Assembly (NCBI GenBank): GCA_025201375.1
Contig: JAIWZP010000005.1
Coordinates: 434,001-498,000 of the forward strand
DNA: 64,000 nucleotides
Source: Gongronella butleri
Taxonomy: Eukaryota; Mucoromycota; Mucoromycetes; Mucorales; Cunninghamellaceae
Direction: 5' to 3'
Below, piece by piece: positions 1 through 12,072 of the stretch (the first letter of the stretch is position 1; every line of letters begins with the position of its first letter). Made by a program: the position numbers and the translations under genes. A model generated the notes under the pieces. The model did not search any database. It was not told where the DNA came from and worked only from the letters and a program-made list of their open reading frames with translations.

Positions 1-111
1 CCGGCGTCACAACTGTGAAACAGCACGAACACACCCGGAAAAGCAACACGACCACCGGCGTTTGGCGCTCTCTTTTTTTTTCCCCATTTTTTTTTTTACG
101 ACTTTTTAGAG

Positions 112-2444
112 ATGAAGGGCGTGTTCTCTGATCCTGCGGGGTCGCTCGGGCGGCACCGTGGCGACGTTGTGGCGCATTTGCTTGGCGTGAGCGAGAAGGC
201 GTGCCGCGAGGGCCATGTGGAATTGGCCAACGCGTACACGTCTGTGGCGGTGGCGCTCGCGCCGTTGGACCTGGACGTACACATGCGTCGCGTGCTGTAC
301 CTTGAGAAATTGGCGCTGTATGCCGAGGCGTACGACGCGGCGCGTGCCATGATTGACTTGGCGCCGCACGATGCGCGTGGGTACCTTCGCGCCGGGCGCG
401 TGCTTCTCGTCCAGGGCAAGGCAAGCGAGGCGCATCATTGGTTCCAAAGCGCGCTGCGCGTCGTGCCAGCCACAGACCCGCGACACGCCCTGTTGGAAAT
501 CTACAGGCAGCGATCGCGACCACAGACTCCCTCATTTGTGTCGCGCTGCCCCTACGAGGTCACACGCCACATCTTTCGCCTGCTGCCGCTCGCCGACCTC
601 GTGCCGTGCACACGCGTGTGCAAACATTGGCGCCAATTCATCTTGCATTGCCCCGATCTGTGGCGCTCCATCGATCTACGCGACTACCCCGCACAAAAAC
701 GCATCCCACGCAACGCACTCGCGCAGTGCGTGCAGCGCGCCATCGACCCTGCCGCCACCTTGCCCACTCATGCCGCCCACGGCCTGCGCGAACTCTGGGT
801 CGGCAATCGCATGTCCATTCATGACGTTGTCGACGTCCTCGTCGCAAAACAGTCTTTGAATTTGTCTGTTTTATGTAAGCTTGTTTTTTTACGGGGGGTG
901 GGTGCAATTGGAGGCGTTTTCACCCAAATTGGACCTGTTTAACCCAATTGGACGCGTTATTTTAACAAAACAAAGAAGAAAAATTTATGTTTCTAACTTG
1001 CTCAAATTTTAAATTAAAAATAGACCTCTCGGACAGCGACCTGACGGGGCGGATTTGGGCACGGATGATGCTCAAGCAGCTGTGCATGAACCTGGAGCAT
1101 CTGTTCTTGTCGATGACGGATATTTCGATTGTGGACGTGATGGTGTCGGGGGCGTCTTTGCCGAATTTGACGCAATTGGTGCTGGATGGGTGTGCATTTG
1201 GATACGCGTTTAGCAAGAACATTGCGAGCCACGATCTCTCCGGTGGTGCGCAAGTGGTGCCGTCACAATATAACAACAGCCAGCCATCTGCAATGGGGGT
1301 CGTGCCATTTCCCAAATTACAAGTGTTGGGCTTGTCGTCTGTGAATGACATGTCGATTTATGCGCTTGTGTGGCTGCTTGTGCGTTGTCCTTCGCTTTCG
1401 ATGCTGAGGACGCTGAATGCACGGCTCAAGCTCACGCTTGTCTTGCTTGCGGTTGGACAGTATTGTCCGCAGATCAAATACCTCGAATACAGCGCCATGA
1501 GCCATTATACCCCTATGCCCATCGACGACGCGCAATTGACCCTGCTGCCACACGCACTTCAATCACTGCGATGCCGTGCAAAGCAGGACGACGCCGTGTT
1601 GCATAGCCTGCTTGCACGTTGTGCACCAAGTTTGCAATACTTGTCCACGGTCGTTGCAGACACCACGCTTTATTTCATGTCGGCACGGCCTTGGCCTCAA
1701 TTGAACGTCTTGGAGATCCCACTCAGCGTCGATGTGTCCGAGATGGCGCTCACGGCCGCCATCAAGGCATTCACGCATCTCACCCACATTGACGTCTCGT
1801 ACAACCAGACCGCCGTCACAGACGCCTTTCTCGTGGCATTGGGCGCGTCGTGCCCATCCATTCAGGTCTTGAGAGTCGCGGGATGTACACAGCTGTCCGA
1901 TGCCGCCATGGCCGAATGCACGCTACAGCTCGACCAATTGCACACCCTCGGCCTGTTTGGCCTCGACTTGACACGCAAGACAATCACGCACATCGTGCTG
2001 GACGGCGGCCTGCGCGCCGGCGGCATCATCGAGTGCCCGCACGACATCATTGTCCAGCGCACACCCGCATCCTACCCCCCATCCATGCCGCCACACCTCA
2101 CGCACCATTTTGAAACACTCATCGACGCCATCTTTTACGCCATGCGCGCTGATCCTTACGCCTCAAACGCAACCGACGACGACAATCTCATGTCATCCGC
2201 CGCAAAACCTCCAACACCACTACCAACATCCTTGGCCCCTTCTTCACCACCTGACATGGACAATGACGAGATCCCATTGACCAATGCCTTGCGCGGTAAG
2301 AAATCACACACAAAAAAGAAAAAAAAAAGTAAAAAAAAAAAAAAAGGGCACATCAGCTGACCAGTGTCATCCCACCCCCCTCTTTATATTTTGGGCAAAA
2401 TAGACATCTTGCGAAAGGACGACCTCTGGTCCGTTTACATTTAA
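112..2444 (+). CDS. TPR / F-box / LRR protein (Dia2/Pof3-like), SCF substrate receptor
   Basis: Probable exons 112-874, 1024-2295 and 2404-2444, giving about 691 aa. Residues about 25-130 are helical TPR-like repeats (ELANAYTSVAVALAPLDLDV, then LAPHDARGYLRAGRVLLVQG). An F-box follows at about 145-190 (CPYEVTRHIFRLLPLADLVP, then CKHWRQF..CPDLW), and the rest is leucine-rich repeats (LPNLTQLVLDGC; CPSIQVLRVAGCTQL). TPR plus F-box plus LRR is the architecture of yeast Dia2 and fission yeast Pof3, which recruit substrates to SCF ubiquitin ligase; orthology is inferred. The first splice (t|gtaag to aatag) restores an LRR frame. The last intron is less sure: reading through the GTAAGA donor gives a poly-lysine tail ending at 2360. 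The first ATG is at 112, but an upstream exon before the window cannot be excluded. Confidence 0.8.
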
Positions 2445-2844
2445 AAATGTCTGTTTCATTGGATGGACCATGGAAAGCGTGGCTCACACACGTACACACA
2501 CATCAATGTGACGCGTCTTGAATTGATTTTAGATACCAATGGCTCCTGTTTTCTTCCCACCCATCATGCATTAGCGTCGTTTTTTTTCTTTTTTTTACTT
2601 GCCTACTTTATCATATGATTGACGCCCCTAAAGAAAGTTTCACTGTTTATGTTTGGCCACGTCGGCCGCCAATGGCTACAAAAATCAACCATCAAAACAA
2701 GAGCATGACAATTTACAAGCTTCTTTTTCCCCCCCTTTTTGCTCTCCATTCATTTTATTGTCCTTTTTTTATTGTTTTTTTTCCCTCATTTCATTGCAAC
2801 CTATCATCCATTTTTTTTTAAAAAAAAAAAAAAGCCAAATCAAT
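2445..2844. other. intergenic region upstream of the glucoamylase
   Basis: About 400 bases with no convincing gene. It is rich in T and A runs, including a pyrimidine-rich stretch at 2720-2820 just before the glucoamylase ATG. It probably holds the terminator of the F-box gene and the glucoamylase promoter. Confidence 0.6.
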
Positions 2845-4903
2845 ATGCTTCTCATGCCTCTTCCAATTGTCGCTCTGGCGGGTCTCGTGTTTTACTCTGT
2901 TCATTGGTACAAGGGTAGCATGCCCGCGCTTATGGACGATGTGTCCCTGGCCAAAGCGTCGTCAATGCACGTCGACATGACCGCTGCAGGCGATCAATGG
3001 GCCCTGGGCAATGCGCATCCACCTTTTACCTATTTTTCGGTTGCCATTGACGATCAATGGCTCCGTGACCAGCCGCACATCAGCATGAAATATCTACTGC
3101 GCAACATCAACCCGCCAGGCACGCGCAGGGGATTCATTGCCGCCGTAAGGAGCCAAAAAAAAAAAAGCAGGGTGGCGGGAGCGAGAGCGTGAGCGTGACC
3201 AATTGCCGCGGTGCAAATCACGCGCGTTCGCATGATCTCCGATTTTTTTTTTTGTTTTTGTATTCCATGGCCAATGACCCCCGTTTTTATTTTGCCTAGT
3301 CGCCGTCCACAAGCTACCCCGACTATTTTTACTCTTGGGTGCGCGACGCGAGTCTGGTGACATACGCGTTGATCTCGACGCAATGGGGCCAGCGCGACGC
3401 CGTCGTGGACGATGCCATGCTAAGACGCGTGGTGCGTGATTTTGTCGACTTTCAAGTGCACACGCAATCCACCATTGCCGATGCGCCGTGCCAGTGCTAC
3501 GGCGAGCCAAAATACATGGCCAATGGCGATGCGTTTGTCGGTCCATGGGGAAGGTAACGGGTAAAGCATGCGTCCTTTGGCCAAAAGAACTGACCCATCC
3601 ATCTATTTTAATGCGCAGGCCGCAGAACGATGGGCCCGCCGAGCGTGTGATTGCCCTGATTTTGCTCGCCAACCATGTGCAAGCACAAAACGACACCCAA
3701 TCGCCTTTTACTGGCGACGACGGCATGGACGATGCCTTTGTCGACACTGTGCTGCAGCCTGCCATCTACCAGGACCTCGATTACATCGTCGACCACTGGC
3801 TCGAGCCAAGCTTTGATCTTTGGTAAAAATGCAACAAAAAAAAATCAAGAAAAACACGCTTATTCTGCCTTTTTTTTCTCGAAAAAAAAAGGGAAGAGGT
3901 CAAAGGGCAGCATTTTTTCACATGGATGGCCATGCGCCGCGGGCTGCTGGACGGTGCCACGTTTGCGCAAAAGCGCGACTTTGAGAGGTCGCACCGGTAT
4001 CGCCGTGTCGCAAGGCGCATCGAGGCGAAACTCGCGTCGTTCTGGTCGGAGCGCGATGGATACGTGCGCGTCACGCAAAACCGCGTCCAGGGCCACCCAA
4101 AGCCCGCAGGCCTCGACGTCGCCGTACTGCTCGCCGCCAATCTCGCCGACCCATTGCAAGATGGTACGAAAAAAAAACGAGGAAAAAAAAAAACAAATCA
4201 TGCGCTGATCCCTCTTTTTTTTTTGTTGTTGTTGTGTGTGTGTGCGACCTTCTCCAGGTTTCTTCACGTCATCTTCTGACAAGGTAATCAGGGGGAAGGG
4301 GAAAAAAAAAAAGAGATCACCTGACAGGGAACAAATGAGCTTGTTCTCACCTTTTTTTTTTAAAAAAAAAAAAAGATGCTCGCGACCGCTGTGGCATTGG
4401 AGACGCGCTTTGCCGCGCTGTATCCTCTGAACCTGCATCGCAATGCCAGTGCTCATGGCGTGGCGCTCGGGCGATACGTCGAGGATGTTTACGACGGGTA
4501 TGGGACATCGCAAGGCAATCCGTGGTTCCTGGCGACGGCCGCGCTTGCCGAGCTGTACTACCGCGCGCTGCGCGCTTGGCACTTGGCTGGCGGCGTTGAG
4601 GTCAATTTGCACAATCACGGGTTCTTTTGGCAACGTGACACGACCGTCGTGACAGGGCATGTGTACGTTCGCGGCCGCAACGACTATAGAGACTTGCAGC
4701 GCAACCTCCTCCATGATGCAGACAAGCTGCTCGCCACCATCCAGTACCACCAGCAGCAAAATGGCGCACTCAGCGAGCAATTCAGCCGCTACACAGGCTT
4801 CCAACAGGGTGCACCGGACCTCACGTGGTCGTATGCAAGCCTGCTGTCGGCATTACACGCAAGAAATGAGCTCATGGATCTCATCCAGCCATTGGCACAG
4901 TGA
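2845..4903 (+). CDS. GH15 glucoamylase (glucan 1,4-alpha-glucosidase)
   Basis: Exons 2845-3144, 3300-3553, 3619-3822, 3892-4163, 4258-4283 and 4376-4903 join in frame to 527 aa. Family GH15 releases glucose from non-reducing ends of starch or glycogen. Diagnostic motifs in order: YFYSWVRDASLV (substrate site), GEPKYMANGDAFVGPWGRPQ, DLWEEVKGQHFF with the catalytic-acid glutamate pair, the 26-nt exon encoding FFTSSSDK, PLNLHRNASAHGVALGRYVE, and near the C terminus a SEQF motif holding the likely catalytic base, followed by DLTWSYASLL. An N-terminal hydrophobic stretch at residues 4-20 suggests a signal peptide or anchor. No starch-binding domain is visible, so it resembles intracellular or sporulation-type enzymes. 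Confidence 0.93.
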
Positions 4904-5190
4904 TAATGCCCCCATATTATAATAAAAAAGGAGGGGGGGAGGGAGACACACACGCGGCACGGGGCCTTTTTATTGATGGGAATACGAAAAAAGAGCGAGA
5001 AAAAGGGGGGAAATAAATAGGATGCAGACAGATGATCAAGAAGAAAGAAAGCGCCATGAGACGTGAAAAAAAATACACACAAAAATAAAAAAAGAAACGA
5101 GTGACAAGAATCAAAAGAGTGGAAAAGCTATACAACAATTGGACCCATTTGGAGGGGAGGGAGGGGGGAATGAGAGAAAAAGCAGCGAAA

Positions 5191-5329
5191 TCACGGTGCA
5201 TGAGTGGTGTTTTGCTTGCGTCGCTTTTCAAGGAGCGTGGCGCCGTCCATTTTGAGCTCAAAAATGTGCTGTTGTTTCCTGACTTTGACCCTTTTGATGG
5301 CTTGATCAGAGAGTTGCTGCTGCTGCTGT

Positions 5330-5365
<36 letters not shown>

Positions 5366-6022
5366 CCCTCATTCAGGGCTGCCTGGACGTCACGCACGGT
5401 TTGTGCCGATTGTGTCTGTTGTTCCTTGGTCATCAGGCTGTTCAATTGCGATGTGAGTGCGGCCATTTCCGGGTCAAACGCGGACGCGGCGGCGCCGGCA
5501 CCCTCTGTGCTGGGAGCGCTGCTGCTCGAGTCCCCATTGTCGTCGTCATCGTCGTCCTCGGAGGTATCTTCATCGTCGTCATCCTCTAAATCATCATCAT
5601 CCTCTAGATCTTCGTCATCATCATTGATATGGTGCGCCTGCTGCAGCGCATGCCCGAAATCCTGCGGCGCCGCGCGCTTGGCGCGCTTTTTCAGCTTCTT
5701 TTCCTCCTGGCCGCGCGCCATGTTCATCGTCACGTCGTAAATCTCCTTCATCGACGGCTCAAGCACAAGGCGTCGCTCTGTGGTCGGCGTCGTCGGTGCA
5801 GAACGATGACCACGACCCATTGGCGAAACCACATCGGCGTGCTGCGGTACAACACGCTGCTGCTGTTGCTGCTGCTCCTGCTGTTCCTGTTTTTGCTGGT
5901 ATTTCAATTTAAACTGCTCGGCGTCAGACTCGGTTGGCACCACTGCATCATCCGTGGTCGTCGTCGTCGTCGTCTATTTTTGATAAAAAAAAAAATGAGT
6001 GACCCATGGCTCTCCAATTAGC

Positions 6023-6064
<42 letters not shown>

Positions 6065-7590
6065 GTTCGGCGCGACTCACGTCTTTTTCTTGCATCCACG
6101 GGTGGTCGAGGAATTGCTGGATGGTGTAGCGTTTCCGAGGATTCATGCAAAGTGTATGAGTGACCAGATCCTTTGCACTGTCCGAAATGACGTCCCACCA
6201 CGGGCTCAGGAACTCATACTGGCATTTCGCCACCTTTTGCGTCAGGTCGGCAATGTCCTCGTCGTAAAACGGCGGAAATCCGCACAACATCGTGTACAAA
6301 ACACACCCGAGCGCAAACATGTCGACACTCTTGCTGTAGCGCTGGTCTTTGACAATCTCGGGCGCCGTGTAACCCACCTGCATTCAATCAAAAGAGAGAG
6401 AAAAAAAGGTCAAAGGCACTCGCGCCGCGTGCATTTTTTTTTTTTTTTTTGGGCGAGGGACTGATTGGACTTACCGTGCCGCACGGTGTCATGGTCGTCT
6501 TGTCCCAGACAACTTTGGAAAGACCGAAATCCGCAATCTTGACCTTGCCAATGCCGCCGCCACCAACACCACGCACAAACTCGCCTTCGTCCAGCTTGCT
6601 TTCATCGTCAAAATCAGGCAATGGTGGCCGAGGACTAGTGCGTTCCATAAAGGGGATAGCATCAAACAGAAGATTTTCAGGCTTAATGTCTCTACATTGA
6701 TTGAAAAAAAAAAAGTGAGAAAAAAATCATGCACGTCCAGTGAGGTCATGGAGCATGAACTGCCCAGGAGAACAAAAAAAAAAAAAAAAAAAAAACGAGG
6801 CCCGAAAAAGGAGGGAAATTTTACCTATGCACAATGCCACATTCTTCATGAAGGTAGCGCAGGCCCTCGGCGACTTGTCGAACACAATGGCGCGCTAGCT
6901 CCTCGCTGAAATACGTCAATTTGACAATCTGGTTGAACAGCTCGCCACCATTGCTCAACTCCAGCACAAGAAAATAGTGCTATGCCATGGAAAAAAAAAA
7001 AAAAAAACGCATTAGCATCAACGAAAAAAAAAAAAAAAAAAAAGAAAGAAAGGAAAATAAAAGAGTGGTCTTGTCGCACCGGAGCCGCTTACCGTGGATG
7101 TTTCACGATAGCACAACATGCGCACAATCGATGGGTGATTGAGCTTTTGCATCAGGCTGATCTCCTTTAACACACTGGCTTTCTGAAAAATGAGAGAAAA
7201 AGGCATGTCAGTGTGCGACGCGTACTTTTGCCCCATTGCATGGTTGCACAGCCCGCTTTACCTGATCCCGCTTGAGCCGCGAGTGGTCCACGACCTTGAC
7301 GGCAACGTGTTGGTTCGATGAGGTGTCGAGCGCCTTGTAAACGACAGAAAAAGCGCCACTACAAGGGGAAAAAAAAAGAGTGAGTCATTGTCCACGTATT
7401 AAAAAGGACCTGCGACGTACTCGCCAATCTTTTCTAGTAGCTGGTATTGTTCTAGGCCCGGGTACGAAGGCATGTGTTGCTTGGCCATACGCTCTTCCTC
7501 GACAATACGGGCCACCGTCTCGTACTTGTCGCCGCCAAACGACGACTTTGCGTGGCCCAGCAGCTTTGTGAACTTGGAAAAGACGGACAT
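5191..7590 (-). CDS. srk1: Srk1/Rck2-type CAMK-group Ser/Thr protein kinase
   Basis: Seven exons (7421-7590, 7262-7358, 7093-7182, 6825-6979, 6475-6691, 6081-6377, 5191-5973) give 602 aa. The P-loop GDGAFSVVYK is at about residue 56, HVAVK carries the ATP lysine, HRDIKPEN is at about 170 and DFGLSK at about 225. Between HRD and DFG is an insert with ESKLDEGEF and GVGGGGIGKVK, typical of the fungal Srk1/Rck2 stress kinases that act downstream of the Hog1/Sty1 MAPK. APE, the VDMFALGCVLYTMLCGFPPF segment and HPWM close the domain at about 338. The C-terminal 260 residues hold poly-Gln tracts, a long Asp/Glu tract and a basic segment. ATG 7590 is chosen because the reading upstream is only translated pyrimidine tract. 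The gene is convergent with the glucoamylase. Confidence 0.92.
6024..6063. repeat. T40 homopolymer inside a kinase intron
   Basis: Forty consecutive T on the plus strand, which is poly-A in the sense of the kinase pre-mRNA, about 17 nt after the GTGAGT donor of the last intron (5974-6080). Confidence 0.9.
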
Positions 7591-9839
7591 GAAAAAGATA
7601 AAAAGGGAGGAGAGGGGGACCAAAAATACGAAAAGAAAAGAAGGACCCGGTGTAAAAAAAAAAAAAAATGGAAGAAAAAAAGAGAAGTGGAGAGAAAAAA
7701 AAAAAGAAAGCGAACGATAAAAAAAGGGCGTGCAGACTTCTTTTTTTGAAGCCAAAATGGGTTGGGCCAATGATGTCATTGACCCTGCCTCTCCATTAGC
7801 AGTAGCTCCGTCGGGCAACTAAAACCCATTGGCGTCGTCCGTTTTTTTGCCCGGGGGGACCACCCAATTCATTCAGGCACGCCTACCACCCCCGTCGCTA
7901 TATTCTTGGGGATGATGCGACGATAAGAGCGGTCTTGTCTTCATGGTAAATGGGCAAGCCATGCGCCCAACATACAGGTAGCCCACCCACCAGGACTGAC
8001 CAAAAGTAAAAATAAAAAAAAGCCGTGCATGGGGTTTCGCTTGCCCCGTTTGACCCAATTACGTATTCTTTGTGCGACCCATCTGGCCCCCACCTCGCCC
8101 CTCCCTCGGCTTCACGCAAAAAGTGCAGAAATCGATTTAACCTCTTTTGGAACATGGCAGCTATCCTCGCGATGCGTTCCAATGGGCTCAAAAAAAAATC
8201 ACCATGCCACACGCCAAATTTTCTCCTATAGAACTTCCTGGCCGCAACAAAAATGGACAGAGACCTTGCTTCTTCCTATTGTGGTGCGTTGCTTTCCCAT
8301 TTGACAGCAGACGGAGTCTGCCAATGACAACATCACGTCATCGGTCCGCGCGCCCGCGCGCCCAAAAAGGGCTCAGGCCACACGCCGTCACCCCATCCCC
8401 CCGCTCTCATTGCCCAATGATCACGCACGGTTCATCCTGCACCTGCTGGTCGCTGTCAACGGCAGCAAGCGCAACATCCGTGGATCACCATGGCATAAAA
8501 TGAAGTATTTGATGATATTCCGTATTTTGCTCGCCAACGGCTGTGTCCACATCCTATTTTATGTGCACCAAACCTAAGCAAAAAAGGGTCCAGTCCATCG
8601 AATGGCGACCTTCTGGACGCGCCGCGGGCCGCGGACCAGTGCGAAACGACATGTTTCAAAAGTCGTGATTTTGCAAAGTGAGTCAGTCGTGATTTGGAAA
8701 ATCGCAAAAAGTAGGTCCTCGGATCACGCCCATGCCATCCCAGGGTAAAATACACCGGTCGATTGACATATAAAATGCCAATAAAAATCGGTGGTCCATG
8801 CGCTGCGTTGGGTGCAAAACGCGAAAAACGGCGGTTGAGACAAATTTTTCGCCACAATGTTACTTCGACAAAACACCTTTGCCTCGTCTGAAACCTGGCA
8901 TCATCAGAAATAACGCGATCCTCCGCGTTCATGAAGTGCAACGATGAGTGAATAATACGCGTTCTGGCGGAATTGACTTGGGGTAGAAAAAGAGGCTGGT
9001 TTTTAGCCAATTTCAGTGCGCGATTTAGCGCGCCACCGTGGTGGTCGTGCTGTACCCAGCTACTCACGCGCTTAGCTCATCCATTTGAAGCGCGCTGTCC
9101 GCTGCGCGTCTCTTGCTGGTCGACGCGTCGTCACTGCTGTGCTATCATAGGACGCGTTGTTGTTGACGCACCATTTGCTTTTAAAGGTTTATCGAAAAAC
9201 GCTTGTGGCTCGTCAACTGCCAGATGATGAACCTTGCTCTTTTTTTTTTTTTGTTACGTTCTACTGTATTTTCCGTCGATTCAGCAGCATACTGCCATAT
9301 GTGGCGTGCATGTTTGCCGGCAATCTGCAAACCTGTTTTTTCAAGTTTGGGTCGATCTCTTCTCGAAACGGCCCATTTTGTGAGTTGCTTGTTGCTTGTT
9401 GCACGCCTCAAGTACAGTAAGAGGATGTGCCCGCCAAAAATTGCCTACTGTATTAATTACGTACCATTCACACTTTCGAGATGACGCGTCGCGTTTGGGC
9501 GCGTTTCGCGTCTAGTACTGTACAGTACTACAGTGTATCATACTGTATGATACTGGAGAATCGACGGATGGCATCGACAAGGAGCGCCAGTCGCCATTTT
9601 GGTGCAGCATCCAGTCAAAGGTCGCGAGCGAAAATCTTAAAGCAACAACAACGGACCAATGATCGATGAAAACGGCACCATTTGATTCTTTTCTGATAAT
9701 AACGAATTCGCCGCCGCTGGATGTCCAAATCCGATGGAGAACTTTTACAGTATGATACTGTATGATATATAATATGATATGTACTGTATTTTCTAAAATC
9801 AGGCGTCTTTTCTTTGACATCGGCCTGACTGAACTCCAG
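7591..9839. other. long intergenic region upstream of the kinase
   Basis: No supported gene. 7600-7740 is purine-rich on the plus strand and is probably the 5' leader or promoter of the kinase. A 203-codon open frame on the minus strand (8456-9067) has no recognisable domain, composition bias or splice pattern, and I do not call it a gene. TACTGTA-type palindromes begin at about 9410. Confidence 0.5.
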
Positions 9840-10420
9840 AACGCTTTGCTTTTAGGCCACTTCTTGTGTTTTTTTCGTCGCATCTTTTTTCAAGAAGATG
9901 CCGTTGAAAAAAAACAGGTCAGTGGGGGGTCGTCGTTGCTTGCTTGTTGTGGTGATGAATCAATCAAAAACTCGACATTATTTTCACAAATTTAGCACCG
10001 ACTCGTCTCAAATTATTGTTCTTTGATTGCAATAAAATTTGCATTGTTCGAATCAGACGGGAGACGGCGGGGGTTCGGGTGTCAATCCCAGCCAGAATGT
10101 TTGTTTGCTCGATGCGTGAACTTTGTACGCTTGTTGTTGTACAGTGGTACATTACCGTACAGTATGTGAAAAAAGCCGTTCAAACATTTCATAAATTTTC
10201 AATTTCGGTTTGCGCGACAACAACGGGCAGAACAACTCGCAACGCTTCGCTTTTAACGTGCCAAACGCGGCCGGTGATTCTCTGCCGATTGAATCCAGTT
10301 TTAGCGACGGATGGCCAAAACTGACGGAGAAATTCAAGTTTCCCATCAATATTTTTGCTGTCAATTTGCTCGAGAACGGCCAAGTTGACCCTCGTTTTTT
10401 ATTCCAGATTTACTAACAAA
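9840..10420 (+). repeat. dispersed repeat family R, copy 1
   Basis: Shares a collinear series of segments with 26300-26780 and 48005-48420, including AAATTTGCATTGTTCGAATC, AAGCCGTTCAAACAT, TGACGGAGAAA and TTTTTATTCCAGATTTACTA. The copies are diverged and have no long open frame, so this looks like a decayed transposable element of unknown class. No terminal repeats were identified. Confidence 0.7.
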
Positions 10421-11057
10421 CAGAGGGGCAAAAAAGCACTTAATGGGATGACTTGTGGCGCGTTAGCTTGGGGTTTAACTTTTTGCGTCGTCATTTCATC
10501 ACCAGGCAGGCTTCTGCAGCCCACCACCCGTCATCAGCGCACAAAAATTATGAGAAATAAAAAATACAGTACAGTAAAAAAAATAAAAATTCCATGCAAT
10601 CCACCACCTTAATTTGGAAGTGTCAAACCTTAAATTTTTGCAAAAAATCTTGTCCAAAGTAGGCAATATTCATCTCAGTCGATCGCCGTTCATGTGTCAC
10701 TCTTTGGGCATCATTTTGCTGAAGAAGGTGAGGCGATCTGCCATTTTGCCTGCCAATAGCAAACTGTCGGAGTCACCTGCTTGGGATGCATTGATCACTC
10801 GGAGTTCGAAAATTCCCCAAATTTGGCATTTTCTGAGATTGAAATGTGTGACCCCTGAATTTTTCAAAACTGGTTGTGGCGCTTTGGGGGTTTAAGTTTT
10901 TTTGTTGAAAATTTTGCGCTGAATTCGATGCGGCCATTTTTGAGCGGGCTCGACAAAGCAGATGACGAGGTAAATACTGTACAAACTAGAGCAAATTGAA
11001 GGTTTTTGGAATTTGCAAGCCCAAAAAAATCGGGCGGACCCGTCGCAAGCACTGCAC

Positions 11058-11094
11058 TACTGTACAGTACTGTACAGTACTGTACAGTACTGTA
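11058..11094. repeat. tandem palindrome (TGTACAGTAC)n
   Basis: Three perfect copies of the 10-mer TGTACAGTAC with partial copies on both sides. Unit and array are self-complementary, so the array can fold into a hairpin. It lies within the TACTGTA-rich block. Confidence 0.9.
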
Positions 11095-11450
11095 GTAGGT
11101 TGTGCCGCCGTGACGCGATTTTCATCAGCGGGCAGGTAGGCTGTAAAAATTTTTCTGGAGGCACAAGTACAGGCTGGCAAAGTCAGGAAAAAGCTCTTTT
11201 TTTCGTTTCCAAAAGCAAAAGTGTGCACTTTACAGTATGCATGGCGGTTGATACAACAATACCGGTATCATACTGTAGTGGTGCGCTGGTGGCCTGCCGC
11301 AAGCATTACGTATAAAGCTCATCATCCCACCGCGTTGCCGGCGTTTCAATGCTGGCAAGTGGCAAGTGGCATCGCTTTTTTTGCTGCGAAACAACGTCGA
11401 TCTTGCAAAAAAAGATCCTTTTACAGTATTACAGTATCATACGTAGTAGA

Positions 11451-12001
11451 TTTACGCTGACACAAGCGTGGCGCGATTGGTGGGCGGCGGCGGTGTCACG
11501 GTGGTGGCGCGATGCAATCGCATACAGGATACAGCAGTAGCGCCCACCACCAGGCATCCTTCTGGCCCGGATACGTACCCAGCATCGCGCATTGGACATG
11601 GCAAAAAAAAAAAGCATATGCATGCTGCACTCAGCCAGCGCGTGATGCAGTAGCTAGTAGTGATGTGTGGCCACACTATTTCATCCTATCATAACCTATC
11701 GCCGGGTCTCTGCATCATGGATAACCCCTTGTCATTAGATTAGCCGCGGGCAATACTGCCCTCATTTAAAAAAGAGATCACAAATTGACGTGCTCAGCAA
11801 TCAGCAAAAGAAGATGTTGCTTCCTCTGAGAAAGAAAAATAAAAGACAAATAGAGCGCCATTGCATGGCTGAGAGGCTGACCAGCCACATGATGCGCGTC
11901 CTTTTTTGATCTGCATGTCTCCATTTTTTTCTTTGTTTGCATGTCAAGAAAGAGAGATGCTGCCAAGCATGATTAGCAAGGGATGCGGCAGGCATGGCAA
12001 C
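11451..12001. other. intergenic region upstream of the first seven-helix gene
   Basis: No gene supported. Ends in the core promoter of the gene at 12073, with a TATA box at 12002 and pyrimidine runs just before the ATG. Confidence 0.5.
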
Positions 12002-12008
12002 TATAAAA
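12002..12008 (+). promoter_or_regulatory. TATA box of the first seven-helix gene
   Basis: TATAAAA, 65 nt upstream of the ATG at 12073. The two paralogues have matching TATA boxes at similar distances. Confidence 0.7.
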
Positions 12009-12072
12009 GGCGCCTCCCCTCTCTCTCTTTTTTTTTGTTTTTAGGGCGGACACACCTTTTCAACACTCCAAC

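Larger units (their letters stand above)
9410..11450. repeat. cluster of TACTGTA/TACAGTA palindromic motifs
   Basis: Many short palindromes of the type TACTGTA, TACAGTAC and GTATGATACTGTATGATA lie scattered through this gene-free stretch, for example near 9515-9555, 9748-9790, 10139-10165, 10563-10577, 10976-10985, 11055-11097, 11230, 11270 and 11420-11445. They are rare in the coding blocks. Their origin is unknown; they could be decayed hairpin elements or a microsatellite. Confidence 0.65.

Noticed and set aside
2296..2360. Lys-rich C terminus of the F-box protein
   Set aside because: It is translation through a GTAAGA donor into an A-rich intron; splicing to the acceptor at 2403 gives a normal end.
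8025..8503. Overlapping short frames on the plus strand
   Set aside because: Mutually overlapping in different frames, no motif, no conserved start context.
8456..9067. 203-codon minus-strand open frame upstream of the kinase
   Set aside because: No recognisable motif, no promoter context and no flanking splice-linked exons; it lies in a repeat-rich spacer.
10065..10100. GGGGTTCGGGTGTCAATCCC looked like a tRNA T-arm
   Set aside because: No matching acceptor, D or anticodon arms can be folded around it, and it lies within repeat family R.
9410..11450. CRISPR-like array
   Set aside because: The motifs are not separated by uniform spacers, and the DNA is eukaryotic.
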